Below are positions 8,396-15,513 of a DNA stretch of 43,076 nt, piece after piece. Within the stretch, counting starts at the first letter, position 1, and each line of letters starts with the position of its first letter. The notes under the pieces are model-generated. The model was not told where the DNA came from and did not search any database. It saw only the letters and a program-made list of their open reading frames with translations. The stretch is taken from the NCBI GenBank assembly GCA_945883695.1, contig CAMCYK010000022.1, forward strand, positions 1 through 43,076. Direction: 5' to 3'. Both the position numbers and the translations under genes were made by a program. Origin of the DNA: Akkermansia muciniphila (GTDB lineage: Bacteria > Verrucomicrobiota > Verrucomicrobiia > Verrucomicrobiales > Akkermansiaceae).

Positions 8396-9634
8396 TCAGA
8401 ATTCGGCGCGGATGCCGAGGTTGAGGCGGTTGCGCTCGTAACTCTGCCCGGCGAAGTCGGACTCCGAATCGGTGTAGTTGTAGGAGAACGTGCCCGTGAG
8501 CATTTCGTTGAATTTGACCGAAACGCCAATGTAGGCATTGATCACGTCCTCATCGAGGTCACCAACGGCAAACGGAACCGGTCCTGCGGCAGCAACCAGA
8601 CGACCGTCGCCGAAGTTCGCAGGGATGTAATCCACCCCACTGAACAGACTGAACATCGGCGAGATCATGTAGTCTCCGGAGACTCCGATCCGCAAGGTCT
8701 GGCGATCATCGAATTCGTAGATGCCGGCACCCACCGCGCGAACCGTGTCATAGCCTTCCACCCCGTAACGGGCGAAAGCGCGCAAGGACAGTTGCTCGTT
8801 CATCTGGGTCCTCACCGTGCTCTCGAGGTAAGGAGAAGTCGAGTTCGTGCCCCCGACCGTATCGGTTTCGTGGAACTGGGCACCCGCACGAACCACCAGA
8901 ATGGTGTTCGGGCTGAAGCGGTGTTCGATACCACCGAGCAAGAAGTGGTCGCTGTAGTCGGACGAAAGGCCATCACCGTCGGTCTGGGAATAGCGGTAGG
9001 TCGCGGTCAACACCGTCTGCTCGGACAACTGGTAGCGGAAGTCGTTGTAGAGCGACAAAGTGAAGCGGTCCTGATTTTGAACCACATCGTCGTAATCCAG
9101 GCCGGTAAGGCTGAAACCGGTATAGGTGGCGAAACGCTCGGTCCAGCGGTAGCCGACCGAATTGTCGGTCTGCCAGTAGAAGTATTCACCGAGTTGGCGG
9201 GTGGTCGCGAACCCGTAAGCGTAATCCGGCTCCATCTCGTAGGAGAGGAAGTTCCGGCTGGAGAAGCGGAGCCGCTCGCTGACCCGGTGGGTCCAGTTCA
9301 AGCCGACCCGGGATTGGGTGTAGAGATCGTCCGACCCGACGGCAACGGGCTCGTCGAAGTAGTAAATCGCACCGATCCGGGCGTAGACGTCCAGCGTGGT
9401 CTGCGGGGTGATGTTGACGAAGGAGAGACCCACGTAGGGGTTAATGCTGAGCACCTCGTCGTCTTGGCCAACCAATGCGGCCGGGTTAACGTTGTCGTCC
9501 CAAGTCAGGTTGGCACCGACCGACCACTTCAGGGGAAGGCTTTCCTGGGTCTCGTCCTGGATGTGGTAAAGGTCACCGTGGGCAGCACCCAGGGTGGAGG
9601 CGATGGCAAGTGTGGAGAAAAGACTGCGTTTCAT
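8396..9634 (-). CDS. Outer-membrane beta-barrel protein of an exopolysaccharide locus
   Basis: A 412-residue protein with a signal peptide (MKRSLFSTLAIASTLGAAHG) followed by alternating amphipathic strands rich in Tyr, Phe, Thr and Asp. It ends in LNLGIRAEF; a terminal Phe after such a strand is the standard signal for insertion by the BAM complex. The pattern of repeated strands (for example NTILVVRAGAQF and TLRIGVSGDYMI) suggests a 16- to 18-strand barrel. Such barrels are often found in verrucomicrobial and proteobacterial polysaccharide loci, where they may let polymer cross the outer membrane. Here it sits between a small secreted protein and the Wzc-like kinase. The transport role is inferred from context. 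Confidence 0.85.
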   Translation of the reverse strand: MKRSLFSTLAIASTLGAAHGDLYHIQDETQESLPLKWSVGANLTWDDNVNPAALVGQDDEVLSINPYVGLSFVNITPQTTLDVYARIGAIYYFDEPVAVGSDDLYTQSRVGLNWTHRVSERLRFSSRNFLSYEMEPDYAYGFATTRQLGEYFYWQTDNSVGYRWTERFATYTGFSLTGLDYDDVVQNQDRFTLSLYNDFRYQLSEQTVLTATYRYSQTDGDGLSSDYSDHFLLGGIEHRFSPNTILVVRAGAQFHETDTVGGTNSTSPYLESTVRTQMNEQLSLRAFARYGVEGYDTVRAVGAGIYEFDDRQTLRIGVSGDYMISPMFSLFSGVDYIPANFGDGRLVAAAGPVPFAVGDLDEDVINAYIGVSVKFNEMLTGTFSYNYTDSESDFAGQSYERNRLNLGIRAEF

Positions 9635-9682
9635 GAAATTGGATCTGGAGTTTTAGGGAGTCCGCGAGGAATTGCCAGCGCT

Positions 9683-10279
9683 TCAGCGGGCAGTCTTTTC
9701 CGGGAAATAGTCGTCGAAGAAGGGGCGGTCGATGCCGGTTCCGACGGGTGGATTGACGACCGGCGGCACTGACGGTGGCAGGCCAGGCACAAGGATCGGC
9801 GGTCCGCCGGGGGTCGGTCCAACGGGACCTTGACCGGGGAAATCGAGCGGGTTCCAAGCGGGCTTCACCTCCGCGGGGCTCTTCGCGCCCTTGGCGCTGG
9901 GAGTGGTTTCGCCGCGGTTCGGATCAAGCCGGCTCATGACGGCCTGCACGTCGCCCAGCGCGTCCGGGGCAACCGCAACGGCGCATTGGGAGACCAAGCG
10001 CATCTTGTCAGGGGCAGCCGTGGCGGCGGTTTCGACGATGCTGGCAACCAGCTTCGAGTCGGCTTCAGCCCCCTGGATCGCGGCTTTCACCACTTCGCAG
10101 GCGCAATCGGGATTCGCCGAAATCTCCTTCTCGACGATTTCGAGCACGGAGGAGGGCTTGGCGGCAACCGCATGCTTGACGGAAACGGCAAGCTCCAAGC
10201 AGTTCACCCCGGCCATCGCAGTGGCAGGGAAGAAGCTGAGGCAGGCCGCGACGAGCGCGAATCGGGACGTGTGTTTCAT
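9683..10279 (-). CDS. Small secreted proline-rich protein of the polysaccharide locus
   Basis: A 198-residue protein of no family I recognise. It has a signal peptide (cleavage about TAMAG, residue 24) and an alpha-helical, Ala-rich central domain (about 25-115) with four cysteines (NCLEL, PDCACEV, SQCAV) that could form two disulfides. The rest is a Pro/Gly-rich extended tail (about 130-190) ending in FFDDYFPEKTAR. The helical part looks like two repeats of a small four-helix unit. It lies 48 bases upstream of the barrel gene on the same strand, so it is probably co-transcribed and may bind the barrel or the exported glycan. Function is unknown. Confidence 0.75.
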   Translation of the reverse strand: MKHTSRFALVAACLSFFPATAMAGVNCLELAVSVKHAVAAKPSSVLEIVEKEISANPDCACEVVKAAIQGAEADSKLVASIVETAATAAPDKMRLVSQCAVAVAPDALGDVQAVMSRLDPNRGETTPSAKGAKSPAEVKPAWNPLDFPGQGPVGPTPGGPPILVPGLPPSVPPVVNPPVGTGIDRPFFDDYFPEKTAR

Positions 10280-10337
10280 GATGGGAAAGCGAATCGGAGA
10301 GTGGGCGAATCGTTGGTGTGAATTTTCCTGACAGGAG

Positions 10338-10408
10338 AGCGGGTAGCGGGAATCGAACCCGCATAGCTAGCTTGGAAGGCTAGAGCTTTACCACTAAGCT
10401 ATACCCGC
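10338..10408 (-). tRNA. tRNA-Gly (anticodon TCC)
   Basis: A 71-base cloverleaf: a seven-pair acceptor stem (GCGGGTA with TACCCGC), an anticodon stem CTAGC/GCTAG around the loop CTTCCAA, and T-loop GTTCGATTC. The discriminator is U, normal for bacterial tRNA-Gly. CCA is not encoded. It reads GGA (and probably GGG) codons. Confidence 0.97.
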
Positions 10409-10578
10409 GTCGTCGTGGCGAAGCTAACAGCGCGGGAGAAGGGGCGGCAAGCACTTTTTGTCGGTTTTGACCGTTTCGCGCGGCGCGTCGGAAAGTCCCG
10501 CCCGCCTTGCCGGGAAAAGGAATTTCCATTGCATCCATCGCGGGTTCCCGCTAAAAGCCGCTGCGGCCGACCAGCCAG
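10409..10578. other. Spacer between two divergent tRNA-Gly genes
   Basis: A 170-base stretch between the 5' ends of the two glycine tRNAs, so it should hold both promoters. I see no open frame that looks coding and no clear -35/-10 pair. Open frames crossing it run through the tRNA genes and are not credible. Confidence 0.5.
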
Positions 10579-10649
10579 GCGGGTGTAGTTCAATGGTAGA
10601 ACGCGAGCTTCCCAAGCTTGAGGCGTGGGTTCGATTCCCATCACCCGTA
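10579..10649 (+). tRNA. tRNA-Gly (anticodon CCC)
   Basis: A 71-base cloverleaf with anticodon loop TTCCCAA, so the anticodon is CCC and it reads GGG, a useful codon in this GC-rich genome. The anticodon stem CGAGC/GCTTG contains one G-U pair. The acceptor stem ends in a G1-U wobble instead of G-C, and the discriminator is A where U is usual for glycine (see findings). CCA is not encoded. Confidence 0.95.
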
Positions 10650-10816
10650 GGGCCGCTTCCGCTTTTCCTGAGAATGTCACGGCTTGCCAAGGTGCGGTTT
10701 CCCCGCTTCCAGGAAGCGCCAGCGAAGTTCGCGGCCGCGTGAAATCCCGCCCCCGCCGGCTCTTTGACCAGCACGTTGAACAGCCAGTGGATGCCATAGT
10801 CCAGCCGTTCCATAGG

Positions 10817-11572
10817 TCAGAGTCCGGTTGGACGGTCGATGAACTCCCACGGCAGGCCGTAGTCCTGTTCCAGCCGGGCGGCCAGCGCTTTCACGCCGGA
10901 GGTCTCGGTGGCGTAATGGCCTGCATAGAACAAATTGATACCCTGTTCTTCCGCCAGCGGATAGCTCCAGTGCGGGCCTTCGCCGGTGATGAAGGTGTCG
11001 ATCCCCTCGCCGGCGCACCGCGCCACCTCGGCCCCCGCGCCGCCGGTCACCAGGCCGATCTTTCTCACCTGGCGGGGTCCGCCGGGACAGAGATGGACGG
11101 GACCGCCTACCGCCGCGCTCACTTTCGCCACCAGCTCGTCCCGACCGATTTCGACTTGGGCGGTCAAGCCGAGCCGGGTTCCCTTCCAATCGAAAAACGT
11201 GCCGTCGGGCGTGAACCCCAGTTCCCCCATCAGCCGCGCGTTGTTGCCCAGGGTCGGGTGCACGTCGAGCGGCAGGTGGGCCGAATAGATCGCCAGCCCG
11301 CCGTCGATCGCCGCCTTGATCTTGCGGTAGAAAGCCCGCGTCAGCGGCTGCGCGCCCTGCCAGAACATCCCGTGGTGGACCAGCAGCAGGTCGGCGCCGG
11401 CCGCCACCGCCGCTTCGACCACCGGCAAGGAGGCGTCGACCGCCGCCGCGACCTTGCGGACCGTCCCGCCGTTTTCCAGTTGCAGCCCGTTGAGCGCCCC
11501 CGGGTAGTCCGGGATCTCGGCAATTTTCAATTCCGCGTCCAGAAACGCCACGATTTCGTCCAGGCTGGCCAT
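10817..11572 (-). CDS. Nif3-like dinuclear metal centre protein (YbgI family)
   Basis: A 251-residue member of the Nif3/YbgI family, which forms a toroidal hexamer with a dinuclear metal site and is often labelled GTP cyclohydrolase I type 2; its cellular role is unsettled. The metal ligands are visible as VHHGMFW (His66-His67) near the N-terminus and GEGPHWSYPLAEE followed by FYAGHYATE near the C-terminus. Length and domain order are normal for the short form without the inserted PII-like domain. The start codon lies 10 bases after the stop of the pseudouridine synthase gene, which suggests co-transcription. Confidence 0.92.
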   Translation of the reverse strand: MASLDEIVAFLDAELKIAEIPDYPGALNGLQLENGGTVRKVAAAVDASLPVVEAAVAAGADLLLVHHGMFWQGAQPLTRAFYRKIKAAIDGGLAIYSAHLPLDVHPTLGNNARLMGELGFTPDGTFFDWKGTRLGLTAQVEIGRDELVAKVSAAVGGPVHLCPGGPRQVRKIGLVTGGAGAEVARCAGEGIDTFITGEGPHWSYPLAEEQGINLFYAGHYATETSGVKALAARLEQDYGLPWEFIDRPTGL

Positions 11573-11582
11573 GGCGGAGTCT

Positions 11583-12314
11583 TCACCCGCCGCAAAACCG
11601 AGTCAAATCCGCCGGCAGGTCCGACTGCCATTCGATCCGCCGCCCGTCCCACTCCGCCGCCAGCCGGCACGCGTGCAGCGCGTGCCGCGGCAGCATCAGG
11701 CGCGCCACCGATTCCTCCGTGAGCCCGCCGGCCACCTGCTCCAGGTAGGCCCGACCGTCGGTCCCGTAGATCTTGTCGCCCACCAGCGGATGCCCCGCGT
11801 GTTCCAGATGGACCCGGATCTGGTGCATCCGCCCGGTCTCCGGGAAACAACGCAGCAGCGCGAAACGGCCCAGCGCGCTGGCAAATCGCCGCTCCACCCG
11901 CAAGCCCGTCACGCAATCCCGCCCCGCCGGATCCACCGCCTGCCGCAGCCAGATCGCGCCGCCGGCCCGTCGGATCGATGCCTCCACCCGTGTTTCCTCC
12001 CACGCCGGCCAGCCGTGGACCACCGCCAGGTATTCCTTGCCAATCTCCCGCCGCTCGAACTGCCGCGAGAAATGCCGTGCCGCCGCGGCGTGCTTCGCCA
12101 CCAGCACCAGCCCGCTCGTTTCCCGGTCGAGCCGGGTCAGGATCGACAAGCGCCCGCCGTTCGCCCGCTCGTAGCTCAGCAGCTCCTCCAGCCCGCCCAG
12201 CAAGGTCGCCTCGACCTTGCCGTTCGCCGGATGCACCGCCAGCGGGGCCGGCTTGTCGACGACGATCCAGTCGTCCGACTCGTCGATCACCCGGAATTCG
12301 CAGACCGCCCTCAC
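11583..12314 (-). CDS. RluA-family RNA pseudouridine synthase
   Basis: Isomerises uridine to pseudouridine in rRNA or tRNA. The catalytic aspartate is in LTRLDRETSGLVLVAK (the family usually has HRLD, here TRLD). Other family motifs are VVDKPAPLAVHP at the N-terminus and GRMHQIRVHLEHAGHPLVGDKIYG. I place the start at the GTG at 12314. The upstream ATG at 12383 would add 23 residues coded by an inverted-repeat element, and those residues do not look like the family. No S4 domain is present. Target specificity (RluA, RluC, RluD or TruC type) cannot be told. It diverges from lpxC-fabZ. Confidence 0.88.
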   Translation of the reverse strand: MRAVCEFRVIDESDDWIVVDKPAPLAVHPANGKVEATLLGGLEELLSYERANGGRLSILTRLDRETSGLVLVAKHAAAARHFSRQFERREIGKEYLAVVHGWPAWEETRVEASIRRAGGAIWLRQAVDPAGRDCVTGLRVERRFASALGRFALLRCFPETGRMHQIRVHLEHAGHPLVGDKIYGTDGRAYLEQVAGGLTEESVARLMLPRHALHACRLAAEWDGRRIEWQSDLPADLTRFCGG

Positions 12315-12320
12315 GGGGTG

Positions 12321-12406
12321 AAGTTCCAAGCAAGAAGTTCCAAGTGCCAATGCAGAAATCACGGACCGCCTCTCATTTGGCACTTGGCACTTCTTATTTG
12401 GAACTT
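12321..12406. repeat. Inverted-repeat element in the divergent rlu/lpxC promoter region
   Basis: Two arms, 12321-12352 and 12374-12406, are reverse complements apart from one indel and three mismatches. They contain the repeated words AGTTCCAAG and GTGCCAA. The element fills nearly all the space between the pseudouridine synthase and lpxC-fabZ, so promoters of both genes must lie in or around it. It looks like a dispersed palindromic repeat and not a terminator, since it has no T-run. Confidence 0.8.
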
Positions 12407-12418
12407 TCCCCTCCCGGC

Positions 12419-13732
12419 ATGTCCGCCGACGTGCAGCACACCCTCGCCTCCTCCGCCACTCTCGAAGGCACCTCCCTCCACACCGGGGCGAAAGTCATGC
12501 TGACCCTGAAGCCGGCGCCGGCCGACCACGGCTTCAAGTTCCGCCGGATCGATCTGCCCGACCAGCCCTTCATCGACGCCGATGCCGACAAGGTGCAAAC
12601 CGTCGAGCGCGCCACCACGCTGGCCGAGGGCTCGGTCAAGGTGCACACCGTCGAGCACGTCCTGTCCGCCCTGACCGGGATGGGCGTCGACAACGCGGTG
12701 ATCGAGATGGACGCCAACGAACCGCCGATCGGTGACGGTTCGTCGCGCCCCTTCGTCGAACTGATCAAGCGGGCCGGGCTCGCCCCGCAGGACGCGCCGC
12801 GCAAGGTTTGGGAGATCCGCGAACCGATCCACCAGGAAACCGGCGACGGCTCGCTGATCACCATCGTCCCGTGCAAGACCTTCCGGGTCTCGGTCACCAA
12901 CGTCGGGCCGGAGGGGCGCTTCACCCAGTATTTCTCCAGCGAGGTCACCCCGGAACTCTACGAGCGGGAGATCGCGCCCGCCCGGACCTTCGTCTACTAC
13001 GAGGACGTCAAGCCGCTGCTCGACAAGGGCCTGATCAAAGGGGGCTCGCTCGAGAACGCGGTGGTGGTCCGCGGCGAGCAGGTGATGAGCAAGGAAGCGC
13101 TGCGCTACCCCAATGAATTCGCCCGCCACAAGGCGCTCGACCTGATCGGCGACATGATCCTTTCCGGCAAGCGCATCCTCGGCCATGTCATCGCGATCAA
13201 GCCCGGCCACGGCCCGAACTCCAAGCTCGCCGCCACCCTCAAGCGCGAATACGCCCGCATGCGCTCGCTGGCCGCGCCCTTCGTCCTGCCGCGCGGCGAG
13301 ACCGTCCTCAACATCCACGACATCCTCAAGATCCTGCCCCACCGCTACCCTTTCCTGCTGGTCGACCGGATCATCGACATGGTCGGCGACACCAAGTGCA
13401 CCGGGATCAAGAACGTCACGATCAACGAACCGTTTTTCATCGGCCACTTCCCCGGCCATCCGATCATGCCCGGGGTCTTGCAATTGGAAGCGATGGCGCA
13501 GGTCTCCAGCGTGCTGATGCTCCGCAAGCCGGAGAACGCCGGCAAGATCGGTTACTTCATGAGCGCCGACAGCGTGAAATGGCGGCGGCCGGTGCTGCCG
13601 GGCGACACGCTCCACATCGAGGCGGAGGTCATCAAGATCCGCGGCTCGATCGGCCAGACCCGCTGCCGCTGCTTCGTCGGCAACGAGGTGGCCTCCGAAG
13701 CCGAGCTCAAGTTCGCGCTGGTCCAGCAGTAA
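12419..13732 (+). CDS. lpxC-fabZ: Fused LpxC deacetylase / FabZ dehydratase
   Basis: A 437-residue bifunctional protein. The N-terminal part (about 1-285) is UDP-3-O-acyl-GlcNAc deacetylase, the committed step of lipid A synthesis. Its zinc ligands match His80 (HTVEH), His237 and Asp241 (ARHKALDLIGD), with the general acid His264 (KPGHGPNS). The C-terminal part (about 295-437) is 3-hydroxyacyl-ACP dehydratase, with catalytic His343 (GHFPGHP) and Glu357 (QLEAMAQ). The fusion, best known from Bacteroidetes, joins lipid A and fatty-acid supply in one protein. The ATG at 12419 gives the normal LpxC N-terminus; longer upstream frames run through the repeat and the opposite gene. Confidence 0.97.
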   Translation: MSADVQHTLASSATLEGTSLHTGAKVMLTLKPAPADHGFKFRRIDLPDQPFIDADADKVQTVERATTLAEGSVKVHTVEHVLSALTGMGVDNAVIEMDANEPPIGDGSSRPFVELIKRAGLAPQDAPRKVWEIREPIHQETGDGSLITIVPCKTFRVSVTNVGPEGRFTQYFSSEVTPELYEREIAPARTFVYYEDVKPLLDKGLIKGGSLENAVVVRGEQVMSKEALRYPNEFARHKALDLIGDMILSGKRILGHVIAIKPGHGPNSKLAATLKREYARMRSLAAPFVLPRGETVLNIHDILKILPHRYPFLLVDRIIDMVGDTKCTGIKNVTINEPFFIGHFPGHPIMPGVLQLEAMAQVSSVLMLRKPENAGKIGYFMSADSVKWRRPVLPGDTLHIEAEVIKIRGSIGQTRCRCFVGNEVASEAELKFALVQQ

Positions 13733-13761
13733 GGCGCAACCCGGCAATAGGGCACAGCCCT

Positions 13762-13866
13762 TGGAGTGCGGTGACTCGTCACCGCTTTCCCGGCGAAGCT
13801 TGCTGAGCCGGGACTCACCCTCGGCAAGCCTCGGGCGGAAAGCGGAGACAAGTCTCCCGCACTCCA
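13762..13866. repeat. Palindromic repeat, copy A
   Basis: The outer arms TGGAGTGCGG...GCTTTC (13762-13789) and GAAAGCGG...CGCACTCCA (13838-13866) pair. Each arm can also fold on itself into a smaller hairpin (GGTGAC/GTCACC and GGAGAC/GTCTCC), so a branched structure is possible. It starts 30 bases after the lpxC-fabZ stop and ends 17 bases before the next gene, between two convergent genes. No transposase is linked to it. Confidence 0.85.
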
Positions 13867-13882
13867 TGGCGGCTCCGCCGCG

Positions 13883-14293
13883 TCATCCCCACTCCGCCAG
13901 CGCCCGATACCTCCGGCTCCGCCAGAAGACCGGGCCGGACCAAGCGACCAAATAGCCAAGGACCAACCAGTGGTGGCCGACGATGAGGTAGCGGAAAGCC
14001 GGATCTCCCGCACGCACCCAAGTCAGGTTCCTTCTCCAATGACGCCGGGCCTCCACCTGCATTTCACCGTGATAGGGGTAGAACTTCCAATCCGGCCAAC
14101 CGCCCAAACCCCAGGTCGCATACACCTCGCCTGCCGCCTGCCCGATCTCCCATCGACGTGGCATCTTGAAACCATGCCCTCCAATCGTCATCGTTGAGAT
14201 ATTCCCGATCGACACCCACCACGCCCATAGCAAAAACAGCAGCCCCGGCACGCCGAACCAAAAACTGCGGGAACGGAGAAGTCGGAAGCGCAT
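13883..14293 (-). CDS. Small membrane protein of unknown function
   Basis: A 136-residue protein that I do not recognise. It has one strong N-terminal membrane segment (about 13-30, FWFGVPGLLFLLWAWW) and a second, weaker one near the C-terminus (YLIVGHHWLVLGYLVAW). Between them is a soluble stretch rich in Trp, Tyr and His. The start at 14293 was preferred to an ATG 18 codons upstream because it gives a short cationic N-terminus directly before the membrane segment. It is divergent from the lipoprotein gene at 14404. No operon partner is apparent. Confidence 0.65.
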   Translation of the reverse strand: MRFRLLRSRSFWFGVPGLLFLLWAWWVSIGNISTMTIGGHGFKMPRRWEIGQAAGEVYATWGLGGWPDWKFYPYHGEMQVEARRHWRRNLTWVRAGDPAFRYLIVGHHWLVLGYLVAWSGPVFWRSRRYRALAEWG

Positions 14294-14403
14294 CCGCCCG
14301 AGGCTTAACGTGCCGGCCGCAGCGGAGGAAGACGCGAATTCATCCACCGGGGCCGCCCGCCTTTCCTTGCCAGAAGATCGCGCACCCTGTTTCGTCGCGT
14401 CCC

Positions 14404-14931
14404 ATGAGGCTTTTCCTCCACCTCGTCCTCGGCTGCCTGTTGCTGGGCTCCTGCCAGCGGCAGCAGGCGGCCCGCAACGCGGTCAAGTTCCGCACCCTGG
14501 ACGCCGCCGACCGCGCGAAGATCCCCCACGTCGCGGAATTCCTGGCGCTCTATCCCGACGCGACGATCGCCTACCTCGACTTCGCCGGTTCCGAATTCCC
14601 CGGCCTCAGCCTGGACGCCCTGCTTCACGAGCGCTACGTCCTGAATCTCCGGGTGCCCGTCCACTACGCCGACGGGGGCACGCGGATCGACCGCTACGGG
14701 GATCCGGCGTTCTTTCTGGTGGAGGTGGACGGCGTCACCGCCAGAGGCGGGCACCTGAAGGAAACCCGCTACGGCGACCAGCAGGTCCATTTCGGCGCGG
14801 CGGAGTGGAAGAAACTCCTCGCCGCCAAGGGCGACTTCAGCGCCCTCGGCCACCCCTTGGAAAAGTCCCGGCCGGTGCCGGACTTTCATCTCGTCCGCCT
14901 GAGCTACGACGAGCGCCAGCGCCGTCCCTGA
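14404..14931 (+). CDS. Predicted lipoprotein of unknown function
   Basis: A 175-residue protein with a lipoprotein signal: MRLFLHLVLGCLLLGSC, with the lipobox LLGS-Cys17. The mature part is a single compact domain of mixed alpha/beta type (for example ATIAYLDFAGSEFPG and GDPAFFLVEVDG). I do not recognise a family. The residue after the acylated Cys is Gln, which by the E. coli rule favours the outer membrane. The start at 14404 is fixed by the signal sequence; the open frame extends further upstream without coding character. Confidence 0.75.
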   Translation: MRLFLHLVLGCLLLGSCQRQQAARNAVKFRTLDAADRAKIPHVAEFLALYPDATIAYLDFAGSEFPGLSLDALLHERYVLNLRVPVHYADGGTRIDRYGDPAFFLVEVDGVTARGGHLKETRYGDQQVHFGAAEWKKLLAAKGDFSALGHPLEKSRPVPDFHLVRLSYDERQRRP

Positions 14932-15171
14932 CCCGCAATCGGGAATCAAGAAGTAGCGGAGGACCGTGCTTCTTCTCTCGCACGACGTCAAAGAGTTAGC
15001 CAAAACTTTAGCCAGGCGTCTTGTCATGTTTGCCGCTCCATCTTCAGGCTCCCGAGATGACTCCGGCCGCCCCATGGTTTGCTGGCTTCGATCGAGCTCA
15101 ACGGGTTTATTTTGAAGGCTTTACGAGAGATCCTCGGCACCTCTACCCACATTATGCCTGTCAGGCTCTCG
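14932..15171. other. Unassigned segment before the fabZ fragment
   Basis: About 240 bases with less G+C than the surroundings. An open frame from 15021 runs in phase into the fabZ fragment (reading, for example, GFDRAQRVYFEGF). That stretch has a plausible protein composition but matches no family I know. It may be the remnant of an inserted sequence or of another gene fused to the fragment. Confidence 0.4.
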
Positions 15172-15359
15172 AGATCGGTTACTTCATGAGCGCCGACAGC
15201 GTGAAATGGCGGCGGCCGGTGCTGCCGGGAGACACGCTCCACATCGAGGCGGAGGTCATCAAGATCCGCGGCTCGATCGGCCAGACCCGCTGCCGCTGCT
15301 TCGTCGGGAACGAGGTGGCTTCCGAAGCCGAGCTCAAGTTCGCCCTCGTCCAGCAGTAG
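15172..15359 (+). pseudogene. Truncated duplicate of the fabZ 3' end
   Basis: These 188 bases match 13545-13732, the last 61 codons of lpxC-fabZ, with six differences. Five are synonymous and the sixth swaps the TAA stop for TAG, so the 61 encoded residues are identical. The copy starts after the catalytic His343 and Glu357, so it cannot be an active dehydratase alone. It is open upstream to 15021 in the same frame, giving a possible 112-residue fusion whose first half is unrelated. A copy of the palindromic repeat follows 29 bases after the stop, as it does after the parent gene. Confidence 0.93.
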
Positions 15360-15387
15360 GCGGGGTTTGGGGAATCGGCGGAGCCTT

Positions 15388-15498
15388 TGGACTGCGTGCA
15401 GCCCGCTGCCGCTTTCCGTCCGCCAGCCTGCTGGCGGGACCGGCCCGACTCCACAGCAGGCTGTGGCAACAAAGCGGCAGCCGGCTGCACGCAGTCCA
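15388..15498. repeat. Palindromic repeat, copy B
   Basis: The outer arms (15388-15415 and 15471-15498) pair at 27 of 28 positions. Two further perfect hairpins lie inside (GCCAGCCTGCTGGC and CCACAGCAGGCTGTGG). It has the same plan and nearly the same sequence as copy C at 28968, including paired substitutions that keep the stems. It lies between the fabZ fragment and the convergent end of the giant-protein operon. Confidence 0.9.
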
Positions 15499-15513
15499 TG
15501 GGCGACGGTGCCG

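Noticed and set aside
10424-10813. A minus-strand frame of 129 codons starting MERLDYGIHWLFNVLVK
   Set aside because: The first about 40 residues look protein-like, but the frame runs through tRNA-Gly(CCC) without a stop. It may be a remnant of a small gene, but I cannot support a feature.
12315-12383. ATG start at 12383 for the pseudouridine synthase
   Set aside because: The added residues are read from an inverted-repeat arm and do not resemble the family N-terminus.
15021-15359. A functional stand-alone FabZ
   Set aside because: The catalytic His and Glu lie in the missing part, and the upstream half is unrelated.
13762-15498. CRISPR or composite transposon flanked by repeats A and B
   Set aside because: There are only two imperfect palindromes and no regular spacers, and the genes between encode neither Cas proteins nor a transposase.
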